Shown piece by piece: positions 54,270 through 62,330 of a stretch of DNA of 64,000 nt. This DNA is from Pirellulales bacterium (GTDB lineage Bacteria > Planctomycetota > Planctomycetia > Pirellulales > JANQPP01). The notes below the pieces were generated by a model. That model saw only the letters and a list, made by a program, of their open reading frames with translations, made no database searches and had not been told where the DNA came from. Numbering within the stretch: the first letter of the stretch is position 1; each line of letters starts with the position of its first letter. The stretch spans positions 1-64,000 of the forward strand of contig JANQPP010000026.1 in the NCBI GenBank assembly GCA_028289405.1, given 5' to 3'. A program made the position numbers and the translations under genes.

Positions 54270-56480
54270 TCACTCAGACGCAGCGGGCAGCGTAAGCCGC
54301 CAGCAGCGATGCACGCGGCGATTGCGAAAATCGTCGGGCACGGTCTGCCGGCTGATTTCTCGGGCCTGATAGATTTCCTCCACGGCTGGATCCAAACGAA
54401 AGCGGCGAAAGTTGGAGGAGAAGAACACAATCGCGTCCGGCGCGAGATGGGGCCGTAGTCGCCGCAACAGTTCCGCGTGGTCCCGTTGCACGTCCCAATC
54501 GGTGGCGCGGTCCTTGCTGTTGGAATAGGTCGGCGGATCGACCACGGCCAGACCAAACTTCTGGCCGGCGGGCGGCTGGTGCAGGAAATCCCAGACGTCG
54601 TCTCTCACGAATTGATGCCGCGAGCCCTGGATGCCGTTCAACTCCAGGTTTTCGCGTGCCCAGTCGAGATACGTGGCCGAAGCATCGACGGAGGTCGTGG
54701 AGAGCGCTCCGCCGTTTGCTGCGTAGACAGTAAAGGCTCCCGTGTAGCAGAACAGGTTGAGAACATGCCGCCCGGCGGCCTGCTGGCGGACCATGTCCCG
54801 CGTAATGCGGTGATCGAGAAAGAGTCCCGTGTCGATGTAGTCGGAGAGGTTAACGCGGAATCGCAGCCCACCTTCCGACACTGTGAACATCTTCTTCGCC
54901 TGATCCAATTGCGCGTGCTGCCGGTTGCCGCGTTGCCGCTCACGGCTTTTGACGAAGACGTGTTCGGGCTGAATGCCGAGCACCTGGCCCGCCGTGTCCG
55001 CCATCAGGTCGAGCCAATCCGCGTGCTGGGCCGCCGTGTGTTCGTGCGGCCGCTCGTACTCCGTGATGTGCAGACAGTCTTCATATCGATCCACGACCAG
55101 CGGAACCTCGGGGATATCCCGGTCATACAGCCGGTAACAGGTGATGCCGAACTTGGTGGGCCAGCGCCGCAGGTGCTTCGCTCGTTTTTGAAGCCGCCGC
55201 TGAAAGAGCTCGGCCTGCTCCCGGGATCGCCTCACCAATCCGCCGAAGGCCGGTGTCCGCTCGCGTTTCGCGGGCATGGCTTCCGTGGTGGCGTTTTGAT
55301 GATTCTCGTTTGGCTCGTCGCTTTGATCTTTCGTGGCTTCGGCTCGTGAAGAAGGAGGCGGCCCGAAGAATTGATAATAAGTACAAGGAATCCTGCCGTT
55401 GTAGAGTTTTCTCCTGCGGTCGGCGGGCTGCCCGGCCAAGGTTTCAAAATCGGGATGGGAGGTAAGGATATAGTGCGACCAGGTGGGAAAACGTCGCAAG
55501 ACCTGCGGGATGGAGCGATACAAAGCGCCCACGTCGGAGGCGGTTCCTAGTCGCTCGCCGTACGGTGGGTTGCCGATCAGACATCCCCATTCCTGTTCCG
55601 GCTCGGAATCGGCGAAAGCTCGGCGACGGAAGCGGACCAACTTCGTTACCCCTGCCCGCTCGGCATGCTGGCGGGCCATCCGCAGGCCGCGCTCATCGAT
55701 GTCGCAGCCTTCGATGGATGTTGCCTCATCCTTTCGCAGCAGGTCCCACGCTTCCGCGCGGGCCTCCTTCCAGATCGCCCCAGGGCAGGTCGGCCACTGT
55801 TCGGCGGTGAACTCGCGTTTCAATCCCGGCGCGCGGCTTGCCGCGATCAAAGCCGCTTCGATGGGAATCGTGCCGGTTCCACAAAACGGATCCAGCAGGG
55901 GGCGCTCGGGCTGCCAATAACTGAGCAGCACCAAACCCGCAGCCAGCGTCTCCCGCAAGGGAGCGGGACCGGTCAATGGGCGGTAGCCTCGCTTGTGCAA
56001 ACCGGCGCCGGTCGTATCAAGTGTCAAAGTAGCTTGATCCTTGAGCAGCGCCACTTCCACGCGAAAGTGCGGACCGTCCTCGGGCAACGTCTCCACGTGG
56101 TGCGCGGCGAGCAGCCTTTCCACGATCGCTTTTTTCACGATCCGCTGGCAGGCGGGCACGCTCGAGAGCTGCGAGCGGACCGATCTTCCCTGCACGGGAA
56201 AACTGGCATCGGCTGGCAACCAGTCTTCCCAGGGGAGCGCCCTCACGCCATCGAAAAGCTGCCCGAAATCGTTGGCCGCGAACGTGTCCAAGTGAATCAG
56301 TACCCGTTCGGCGGTGCGGAGCCACAGATTCGCGCGGGCAATCGCCGAGAAGTCGCCCATGAAGGCGACTTTCCCCGGTTGGAATTGTTGGGGCGCGTAG
56401 CCCAACTCCTTCAATTCACGCGCCACCACCGACTCCAGGCCAAACATGGCCGTGGCCAGCAGCCGGATCGGTTCTTCCAT
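54270..56480 (-). CDS. rlmL: Bifunctional 23S rRNA methyltransferase RlmKL
   Basis: 736 residues from ATG 56480, after GAGGAGC. Layout as in E. coli RlmL (702): N-terminal ferredoxin-like and THUMP part (FGLESVVARELKELGY, about 10-150), first methyltransferase with LLDPFCGTGTIPIEAA and IGNPPYGERLG (m2G2445 activity), then a second methyltransferase with NLFCYTGAFTVYAA and VVDPPTYSNSKD (m7G2069 activity). Acts on the large-subunit RNA during ribosome assembly. The linker about 385-430 is long and charged. Alone on its strand. Confidence 0.94.
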   Translation of the reverse strand: MEEPIRLLATAMFGLESVVARELKELGYAPQQFQPGKVAFMGDFSAIARANLWLRTAERVLIHLDTFAANDFGQLFDGVRALPWEDWLPADASFPVQGRSVRSQLSSVPACQRIVKKAIVERLLAAHHVETLPEDGPHFRVEVALLKDQATLTLDTTGAGLHKRGYRPLTGPAPLRETLAAGLVLLSYWQPERPLLDPFCGTGTIPIEAALIAASRAPGLKREFTAEQWPTCPGAIWKEARAEAWDLLRKDEATSIEGCDIDERGLRMARQHAERAGVTKLVRFRRRAFADSEPEQEWGCLIGNPPYGERLGTASDVGALYRSIPQVLRRFPTWSHYILTSHPDFETLAGQPADRRRKLYNGRIPCTYYQFFGPPPSSRAEATKDQSDEPNENHQNATTEAMPAKRERTPAFGGLVRRSREQAELFQRRLQKRAKHLRRWPTKFGITCYRLYDRDIPEVPLVVDRYEDCLHITEYERPHEHTAAQHADWLDLMADTAGQVLGIQPEHVFVKSRERQRGNRQHAQLDQAKKMFTVSEGGLRFRVNLSDYIDTGLFLDHRITRDMVRQQAAGRHVLNLFCYTGAFTVYAANGGALSTTSVDASATYLDWARENLELNGIQGSRHQFVRDDVWDFLHQPPAGQKFGLAVVDPPTYSNSKDRATDWDVQRDHAELLRRLRPHLAPDAIVFFSSNFRRFRLDPAVEEIYQAREISRQTVPDDFRNRRVHRCWRLTLPAASE

Positions 56481-56692
56481 CAAAGCTCCTCAAGACCGCG
56501 CGCGAAACACTGGGGCCGCACACCTTACTACCCAATCGGACAAGGTGAACTCTTCTCAGCGGCTATTTTCCATCGTACGATAGTTGACGCGCCGATGAAT
56601 GTGGAGCCGTCCTGTGCTTTCACACGAAAATCGCGCGCATGAACTTTCGCCCGCTTTCATTTCCCAACCATCGAATGATGGAGGTTTCCCCC

Positions 56693-58369
56693 ATGTCCCG
56701 CCCCGCCATCTGGTGCTGCCTTCTTTCTTTCGCTTGGCTCACCTGCCCAGAAGCTTCCACCACTGCCCGAGAGAGCGACCGGCCCGCCGCGAATTCCGAG
56801 CAATCCACGGTCTTCACTTGGGATCTACGTACGACCGAAGAGGTCGCCCCGGAGTCGGGACGTTTTCACCAGGTCGAGCGGACGGAGATCTGGCTCCCCT
56901 CGAAAACGGCGTTCATCGTGTGCGACATGTGGGACCTACATCATTGCCTCAACGCCACACGTCGCGTGGGCGAGTTGGCCCCGCGCATGAACCGCGTGTT
57001 GAATGAAGCCCGCCGCCGCGGCGCGACAATCATTCATTCCCCCAGCAGTTGCATGGACGCCTACGCCGATCATCCTGCCCGTCGGCATGCGCAAGAAACA
57101 CCCCGGGTGGACAACTTGCCACCGGAAATCGGAAGTTGGTGCCACTCGATTCCCGCTGAGGAGCAGGGAGTCTACCCGATCGACCAATCAGATGGCGGCG
57201 AAGATGATGACTTGCGAGAACACGAGCAATGGGCCAAGCAACTCACAGCCATGGGGCGAAATCCTGGCGCGCCGTGGAAAACACAGACGTCGCTGTTGGA
57301 TATTCATGATGAGGACTTCATCAGTGACGACGGCGAGGAAGTCTGGAGCATCCTCGAGCAGCGCGGCATCAACAATGTCGTGCTGGTGGGCGTGCACACG
57401 AACATGTGCGTGCTAGGCCGCCCGTTTGGCTTGCGGCAAATGGCACGCAACGGAAAGAATGTGGTGCTGATGCGGGACATGACGGACACGATGTACAACC
57501 CGGCCATGCCCCCCTTCGTGAGCCACTTTACCGGCACCGACTTGATCGTAGAGCACATCGAGAAATATGTCTGCCCCACGGTGACCAGCGACCAAATTCT
57601 GGGGGGGGAGCCCTTCCGCTTCCGGAATGATACACGGCCCCACCTGGTGATCGTGATGGCGGAAAAGGAATACCACACGGCAGAGACGCTTCCCGCCTTC
57701 GCGAAGGCAAGATTGGGGAAGGAATTCCGCGTGAGTTATGTGTACGAGGATCCGGACAACCGCAATACACTACCCGGCATCGAGGTCCTGGACGAAGCGG
57801 ACGTGGCGCTGATCAGCGTCCGTCGCCGCCACTTGCCGCCGGAGCAGATGGAAGTGGTCCGCCAGTTCGTACATGCGGGGAAGCCGGTGGTTGGCATCCG
57901 CACGGCCAATCATGCCTTCTGCCTGCGGAACTCAGGACCTGAAGCGGGTCTAACGGATTGGCGGGACTGGGATCCTTATGTCTTTGGCGGCCACTACACG
58001 AACCATCACGGTGATGGCCCGGATGTGGACGTGCGAGTTTCCCCGGAAGCGGCTGAGCATCCGATTTTGACGGGAGTGGACGTCGAGTCGCTCCGAGGCA
58101 AGGGTTCACTCTATCAAGTGAATCCCCTCTCCTCCTCGACCTTCACATTGCTCACGGGCACCATTCCGGGAAAGCCGACCGAGCCGCTCGCTTGGACGAA
58201 CATCACTCCCGATGGTGGGCCTAGCTTCTATACTTCCTTGGGACACGTCGGCGATTTTGAACAGCCGGAGTTTCAAGACCTGTTGCACAACGCTCTGCGT
58301 TGGGCGGCGGGAATTCCGATTTCAGCGCGGCAGGCCGACGAAGGAGAGGAACTGGCCGCCGCTCCCTAG
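56693..58369 (+). CDS. Exported fusion of isochorismatase-like hydrolase and ThuA-like domain
   Basis: 558 residues from ATG 56693, with GGAGG upstream. Signal peptide about 1-27. The isochorismatase/cysteine-hydrolase part (about 55-290) has the catalytic Asp in FIVCDMWDLHHC and the Cys in VLVGVHTNMCVLGR. The ThuA-like part (about 315-550) begins RPHLVIVMAEKEYHTAETLP and includes FVHAGKPVVGIRTANHAF. The two would be secreted as one chain. The isochorismatase family cleaves amides or vinyl ethers; ThuA acts in disaccharide use. The joint substrate is unknown. The UbiD-like gene follows by 16 bases. Confidence 0.85.
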   Translation: MSRPAIWCCLLSFAWLTCPEASTTARESDRPAANSEQSTVFTWDLRTTEEVAPESGRFHQVERTEIWLPSKTAFIVCDMWDLHHCLNATRRVGELAPRMNRVLNEARRRGATIIHSPSSCMDAYADHPARRHAQETPRVDNLPPEIGSWCHSIPAEEQGVYPIDQSDGGEDDDLREHEQWAKQLTAMGRNPGAPWKTQTSLLDIHDEDFISDDGEEVWSILEQRGINNVVLVGVHTNMCVLGRPFGLRQMARNGKNVVLMRDMTDTMYNPAMPPFVSHFTGTDLIVEHIEKYVCPTVTSDQILGGEPFRFRNDTRPHLVIVMAEKEYHTAETLPAFAKARLGKEFRVSYVYEDPDNRNTLPGIEVLDEADVALISVRRRHLPPEQMEVVRQFVHAGKPVVGIRTANHAFCLRNSGPEAGLTDWRDWDPYVFGGHYTNHHGDGPDVDVRVSPEAAEHPILTGVDVESLRGKGSLYQVNPLSSSTFTLLTGTIPGKPTEPLAWTNITPDGGPSFYTSLGHVGDFEQPEFQDLLHNALRWAAGIPISARQADEGEELAAAP

Positions 58370-58385
58370 CCAGCTTCAGGAGATC

Positions 58386-60230
58386 ATGGGCTACCGTTCA
58401 CTGCGCGAGTGCGTACAGGATCTTCGGCAGCGCGGTGAACTCATCGACGTGGACGCGGAGGTCGATCCCTATCTAGAAGTCGCCGCGATCCAGCGGCGGG
58501 TGTATGCCGCGCACGGGCCGGCTCTCTACTTCCCTCGGATCAAGGGTTGCCAATTCCCCCTGGTGAGCAACCTGTTCGGTACGCTGGAGCGGGCCCGATA
58601 CATCTTTCGTGACGCGCTCGCCGGTGTGCGGCAAATCATTGAACTCAAAGGGGATCCCGGGCAGCTTGCCCGCCACCCATGGCAGGCCCGGCAATCCGTC
58701 GCCGCCGCCGCGCACATGTTGCCGAAACGCGTACGTGGCGGACCCGTTTTGGAGGCGGAGACGCGCGTCAGCGAACTTCCTCCGATCCATAGCTGGCCCC
58801 TGGACGGCGGGGCATTCGTGACGTTGCCGCTGGTCCATACGGAAGATCCGAACGCGCCCGGCTGGCGGAATTCCAACCTGGGCATGTACCGCATCCAACT
58901 TTCCGGGAACGAATACCGTACCGACGAGGAAATCGGCCTGCACTATCAGATCCACCGGGGCATCGGCGTCCATCACGCCGCCGCACTCGCCAAAGGTGAA
59001 CCGTTGCAGGTCCACATCTACGTCGGAGGACCGCCGGCGCTGACCGTCGCCGCGGTGATGCCGCTGCCGGAAGGTTTGCCTGAACTGCTCTTCGCGGGTG
59101 CCTTGGGACGTCGCCGCGTGCGGCTGGTGACGGGACGCCACCCGCTGCCCGTGTTGGCCGAGGCGGATTTTTGTATCGTGGGAACCGTGGACCCGGAGCG
59201 CAAGCTGCCCGAGGGACCGTTCGGCGACCATCTCGGCTATTACAGTTTGAAGCACGATTACCCCGTGATGAAGGTGGAGAAGGTTTACCATCGCCGGGAC
59301 GCCATCTGGCCCTTCACCGTAGTGGGACGGCCTCCGCAAGAGGACACGGTATTCGGCGAACTGATTCACGAGTTGACCGGTCCGGCCATCCCGCAGGTGA
59401 TTCCCGGCGTCCAGGGCGTGCACGCGGTCGACGCGGCGGGCGTGCATCCCCTGCTGCTGGCGATTGGCAGCGAACGCTACCAGCCTTTTGAATCCACCGA
59501 TCAGCCGCAAGAAATCCTGACTCAGGCCCACGCCATTTTGGGCCAGGGACAGCTTTCGCTGGCCAAGTATTTGTGGATTGCCGCTGGAGGAGATGATCCC
59601 TCGCTCGATGTACATGACGTGGAAGCCTTCTTGCAGCATATGCTCAGCCGTGTGGACTGGCGGCGGGACCTGCATTTTCACACTTGCACCACGATCGATA
59701 CGCTCGACTATTCCGGCACCGGCGTGAACCAGGGTTCCAAGGTCGTGATCGCCGCGCGCGGGCCGCGCCGCCGGCCACTGCCACGAGAAATCTTGGGGGA
59801 TCTAAGATTGCCCGAAGGATTTGCACAGCCCCGCGTCGCCTTGCCGGGCGTCCTCGTTGCGCAAGGACCTCGCGTGTGGGACGCTCCGGCGGGAGAAGTG
59901 GCGCGGACCTTCCAGGCGTTTCATGCTGGCCTGGGACGGCACGATGCAATCAATGCCTTCCCTTTAGTCGTGGTGGTGGACGACAGCGAATTCACGGCCG
60001 CCTCGCTTCGCAACTTTTTGTGGGTCACCTTTACCCGCAGCGATCCGGCAAGGGACATCGAGGGCATCGAATCGTTCATGGAGCACAAGCACTGGGGTTG
60101 CCACGGCTCGCTGGTGATCGATGCCCGCCGCAAGCCGCACCATGCCCCGCCGCTGGAAGAGGATCCGGACATCACCCGCCGCGTGGACCAATTGGGCGCA
60201 CCCGGCGGTCCGTTACACGGCGTGATCTGA
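58386..60230 (+). CDS. UbiD-family decarboxylase
   Basis: 614 residues from ATG 58386, with CAGGAG upstream. UbiD marks are RNSNLGMYRIQLSG-like binding segment, GPPALTVAAVMPLPEGLPE, the EGPFGDHLGYYS acidic motif, and GVQGVHAVDAAG. The family decarboxylates 4-hydroxybenzoates or similar acids with prenylated FMN. It is longer than the E. coli enzyme (497) by a C-terminal extension. UbiX, which makes the cofactor, is not in the window. It is preceded closely by the isochorismatase-ThuA gene; shared transcription is likely but not a shared pathway. Confidence 0.9.
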   Translation: MGYRSLRECVQDLRQRGELIDVDAEVDPYLEVAAIQRRVYAAHGPALYFPRIKGCQFPLVSNLFGTLERARYIFRDALAGVRQIIELKGDPGQLARHPWQARQSVAAAAHMLPKRVRGGPVLEAETRVSELPPIHSWPLDGGAFVTLPLVHTEDPNAPGWRNSNLGMYRIQLSGNEYRTDEEIGLHYQIHRGIGVHHAAALAKGEPLQVHIYVGGPPALTVAAVMPLPEGLPELLFAGALGRRRVRLVTGRHPLPVLAEADFCIVGTVDPERKLPEGPFGDHLGYYSLKHDYPVMKVEKVYHRRDAIWPFTVVGRPPQEDTVFGELIHELTGPAIPQVIPGVQGVHAVDAAGVHPLLLAIGSERYQPFESTDQPQEILTQAHAILGQGQLSLAKYLWIAAGGDDPSLDVHDVEAFLQHMLSRVDWRRDLHFHTCTTIDTLDYSGTGVNQGSKVVIAARGPRRRPLPREILGDLRLPEGFAQPRVALPGVLVAQGPRVWDAPAGEVARTFQAFHAGLGRHDAINAFPLVVVVDDSEFTAASLRNFLWVTFTRSDPARDIEGIESFMEHKHWGCHGSLVIDARRKPHHAPPLEEDPDITRRVDQLGAPGGPLHGVI

Positions 60231-60239
60231 TGCGTGACG

Positions 60240-60905
60240 TCATTGCAGAACTGTCGACAATTCCTCGCGCCAGCTTGTCGCCAACAAAGGACAGCTCACC
60301 AGTTCACGCACCGCGTCGATATGTTCGCTGGGAGCACGGCGGATTTCGAGCAGCCGCGCGATGGTCCATTGGGGAAATGGTCGTTCCCGCAAGGCAAATA
60401 CGTCTCCTGCCTCCACGTTCCCCTCTCGCAACACGCGCAGATACCAGCCGAGCCGGCCATTTTGCCAAGCCTGTTTGGTCAGCTCCTTACGCCTCCAGCG
60501 GCGGGACAACTTCCAACAGGGCTGCCTTGGCTGCGAAACCTGTACGAGGGCCTGATCTGTTTCGTAGATGTCACCCAAACACACGTCGCTTTCTTGTGTG
60601 CCCGCGATGGTGAAGTTTTCTCCGAACGCGCCGTACGGCAGGTCCGTTTGAGCCAGTTCCTCGCGCCAAAAGGGATAGTGTTCTTCGGCGTAGGCTAGCA
60701 CCGCCTTGTCTGGCCCGCCATGGGCGCTCAAATCTGCTTGGCCGTCCCCGGCCAAATTCGTGGCGCCCAGCCAAACGGCTCCTTGCACGGGGGATTTGAA
60801 AAAGCCCGTCGTCCAGGGGCGGTCCAGCGGATCCGCTGCTTCTTCCTGCCCATGCGTTTGGGGCAGACCGACTTGGATGCTCACAATATGAGGCTCGGAA
60901 AACAT
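60240..60905 (-). CDS. MOSC-domain protein, YiiM-like
   Basis: 221 residues from ATG 60905; a GTG four codons upstream is possible. The MOSC segment includes SAHGGPDKAVLAYAEEHYPFW, GAFGENFTI and the conserved Cys130 in VSQPRQPCWKLS. YiiM-type proteins reduce N-hydroxylated compounds using a molybdenum cofactor held by that Cys. C-terminal helices end RLLEIRRAPSEH. It is convergent with the UbiD-like gene. Confidence 0.9.
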   Translation of the reverse strand: MFSEPHIVSIQVGLPQTHGQEEAADPLDRPWTTGFFKSPVQGAVWLGATNLAGDGQADLSAHGGPDKAVLAYAEEHYPFWREELAQTDLPYGAFGENFTIAGTQESDVCLGDIYETDQALVQVSQPRQPCWKLSRRWRRKELTKQAWQNGRLGWYLRVLREGNVEAGDVFALRERPFPQWTIARLLEIRRAPSEHIDAVRELVSCPLLATSWREELSTVLQ

Positions 60906-61076
60906 GTGATTCACCACAAGGAAAAGGGCGTGGAATCCAGGGTTCCAGGATAAGGCATGGGGACTGGTCTCGAAACGGGCGGGTAGCCCATCGATGCTGG
61001 GCTGCTATGCTGGAAAAGAGGTTCCTACCTTTCGGCGATATGTGACGAACCCTGGGCACTGGAGCACGGCAACGTG

Positions 61077-62027
61077 ATGAGCGCACCCTATCGAACGCTT
61101 TTCTGGCTCATCTGGGCAACGTGGCTGGTCCATGCCTGGCCGGCGGGCGCGGCGGGCCAACTCTGCCTGCAAAATTACCAGCCGGAGCGGCATTATCGGT
61201 TTCACAATTGCCGTGGCCGACTCTGCGATGCCTTTATCGGCAAGGACCAGGATTGGTCCGGCATCGGGCGGTTCACCAACAACGTCAAATGGATCACGAT
61301 GATCTCGCCGACCATCGGTATCACGGCGCATCACCAAAGGCCCACGTTGAATTCCGAAGCCTACTTCTTCGTCGGCAACGGGCCGACCGCCAAACGCGTG
61401 GGGCCGTTCCGCGTGATTTACAGGACGGGAGACGCCAATGACCGATTCCGCTTGGGCCACGAGGTCGGCGGAGCTGGCTCCGATCTGGCCCTGGTCCAAC
61501 TGCATGTTCCCGTGACCGACTATCGCGTGACCACTTACCCGATTCTCGTGCTGGAGGACCAAGCCGGACAGCTTGATTTGAAACGCTACCGGGGACGCGA
61601 GATCCTAGTTTGGGGCCGGGACCAGGCGAATAGCGCCCGCTTCTCGGACGTGTTGCGGCAGATGAGCATGCGAGTGGGTCGCAATCGCGTGCTGGCCGTT
61701 TTCACCGGTGCCCGGCCTGGCATCCAGCGGATCACGTATACCCACGATGCCCCAGGACAGCGGGACAGCGTGGGAGCGGACGAGGCTTTGCTAAAATTTG
61801 GAGATTCCGGCGGCCCCACATTCATGGAGATCGGCCAGCAGCAGGCCGCGCTGATCGGCCTGCACTACGGAGCCACGGCGGGACGGCAACCGTGCGGACA
61901 GGAACCCCGCCCCTCCGCGCCACACCGTTCGGAAGACTCCGCGGTCTTCCCGCATGTCGAAGCGCTTCAGAAAGCCATCTCCACCATCACCAGCGGCGAC
62001 GAAAAGCTGGCGGTCATCAAAAAGTAG
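61077..62027 (+). CDS. Trypsin-like serine protease
   Basis: 316 residues from ATG 61077 (a GTG one codon earlier is an option). A hydrophobic signal covers about 7-27. The chymotrypsin-fold triad is His86 in GITAHHQRP, Asp136 in GSDLALVQL and Ser244 in GDSGGPTF. Two Cys near 45 and 50 may form a disulfide. Exported. It is the intact paralogue of the frameshifted gene at 53021-53995, and comparison shows the second His of the HH pair is the conserved one. Substrate unknown. Confidence 0.88.
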   Translation: MSAPYRTLFWLIWATWLVHAWPAGAAGQLCLQNYQPERHYRFHNCRGRLCDAFIGKDQDWSGIGRFTNNVKWITMISPTIGITAHHQRPTLNSEAYFFVGNGPTAKRVGPFRVIYRTGDANDRFRLGHEVGGAGSDLALVQLHVPVTDYRVTTYPILVLEDQAGQLDLKRYRGREILVWGRDQANSARFSDVLRQMSMRVGRNRVLAVFTGARPGIQRITYTHDAPGQRDSVGADEALLKFGDSGGPTFMEIGQQQAALIGLHYGATAGRQPCGQEPRPSAPHRSEDSAVFPHVEALQKAISTITSGDEKLAVIKK

Positions 62028-62045
62028 CGCGCGGTCGGCGCGGAT

Positions 62046-62300
62046 TTATTGCGGCGGATTGTCGGAGCGGTCCTCGGCTCTCCGCTCGGTCTCGCGGCGG
62101 TCCGTGCCCGAGCGGCGGTCGTCTGATTGGCAATCTCCAGTGCAGGGACTGCATGGTACGGGACTTGTGTGGCATGAACCTTTTGTGAGTTCCGGCACGC
62201 TGTCCCGGCGTTCGGCGATTTTCCGCCGCTCCTCGTTTTCCCGTTTCTCGATCAAATGGAGCAATTCGTCGGGAACCGGCAGAATCGTGTCATGATGCAT
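62046..62300 (-). CDS. Small charged protein, 84 residues
   Basis: The ATG lies 30 bases after the stop of the secretin gene on the same strand, so the two are probably co-transcribed. N-terminal half helical and acidic (LPVPDELLHLIEKRENEERR), middle with four Cys (CHTSPVPCSPCTGDC), C-terminus Arg/Asp-rich (DDRRSGTDRRETERRAEDR). The four Cys could bind a metal. The ribosome site is poor. No family recognised. Confidence 0.5.
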   Translation of the reverse strand: MHHDTILPVPDELLHLIEKRENEERRKIAERRDSVPELTKGSCHTSPVPCSPCTGDCQSDDRRSGTDRRETERRAEDRSDNPPQ

Positions 62301-62330
62301 CGAATCGACTTTCGGATGTGATCAGATGGT

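Noticed and set aside
58473..59681. Open frame of 402 codons on the minus strand
   Set aside because: Antisense to the UbiD-family gene, no recognisable protein features.
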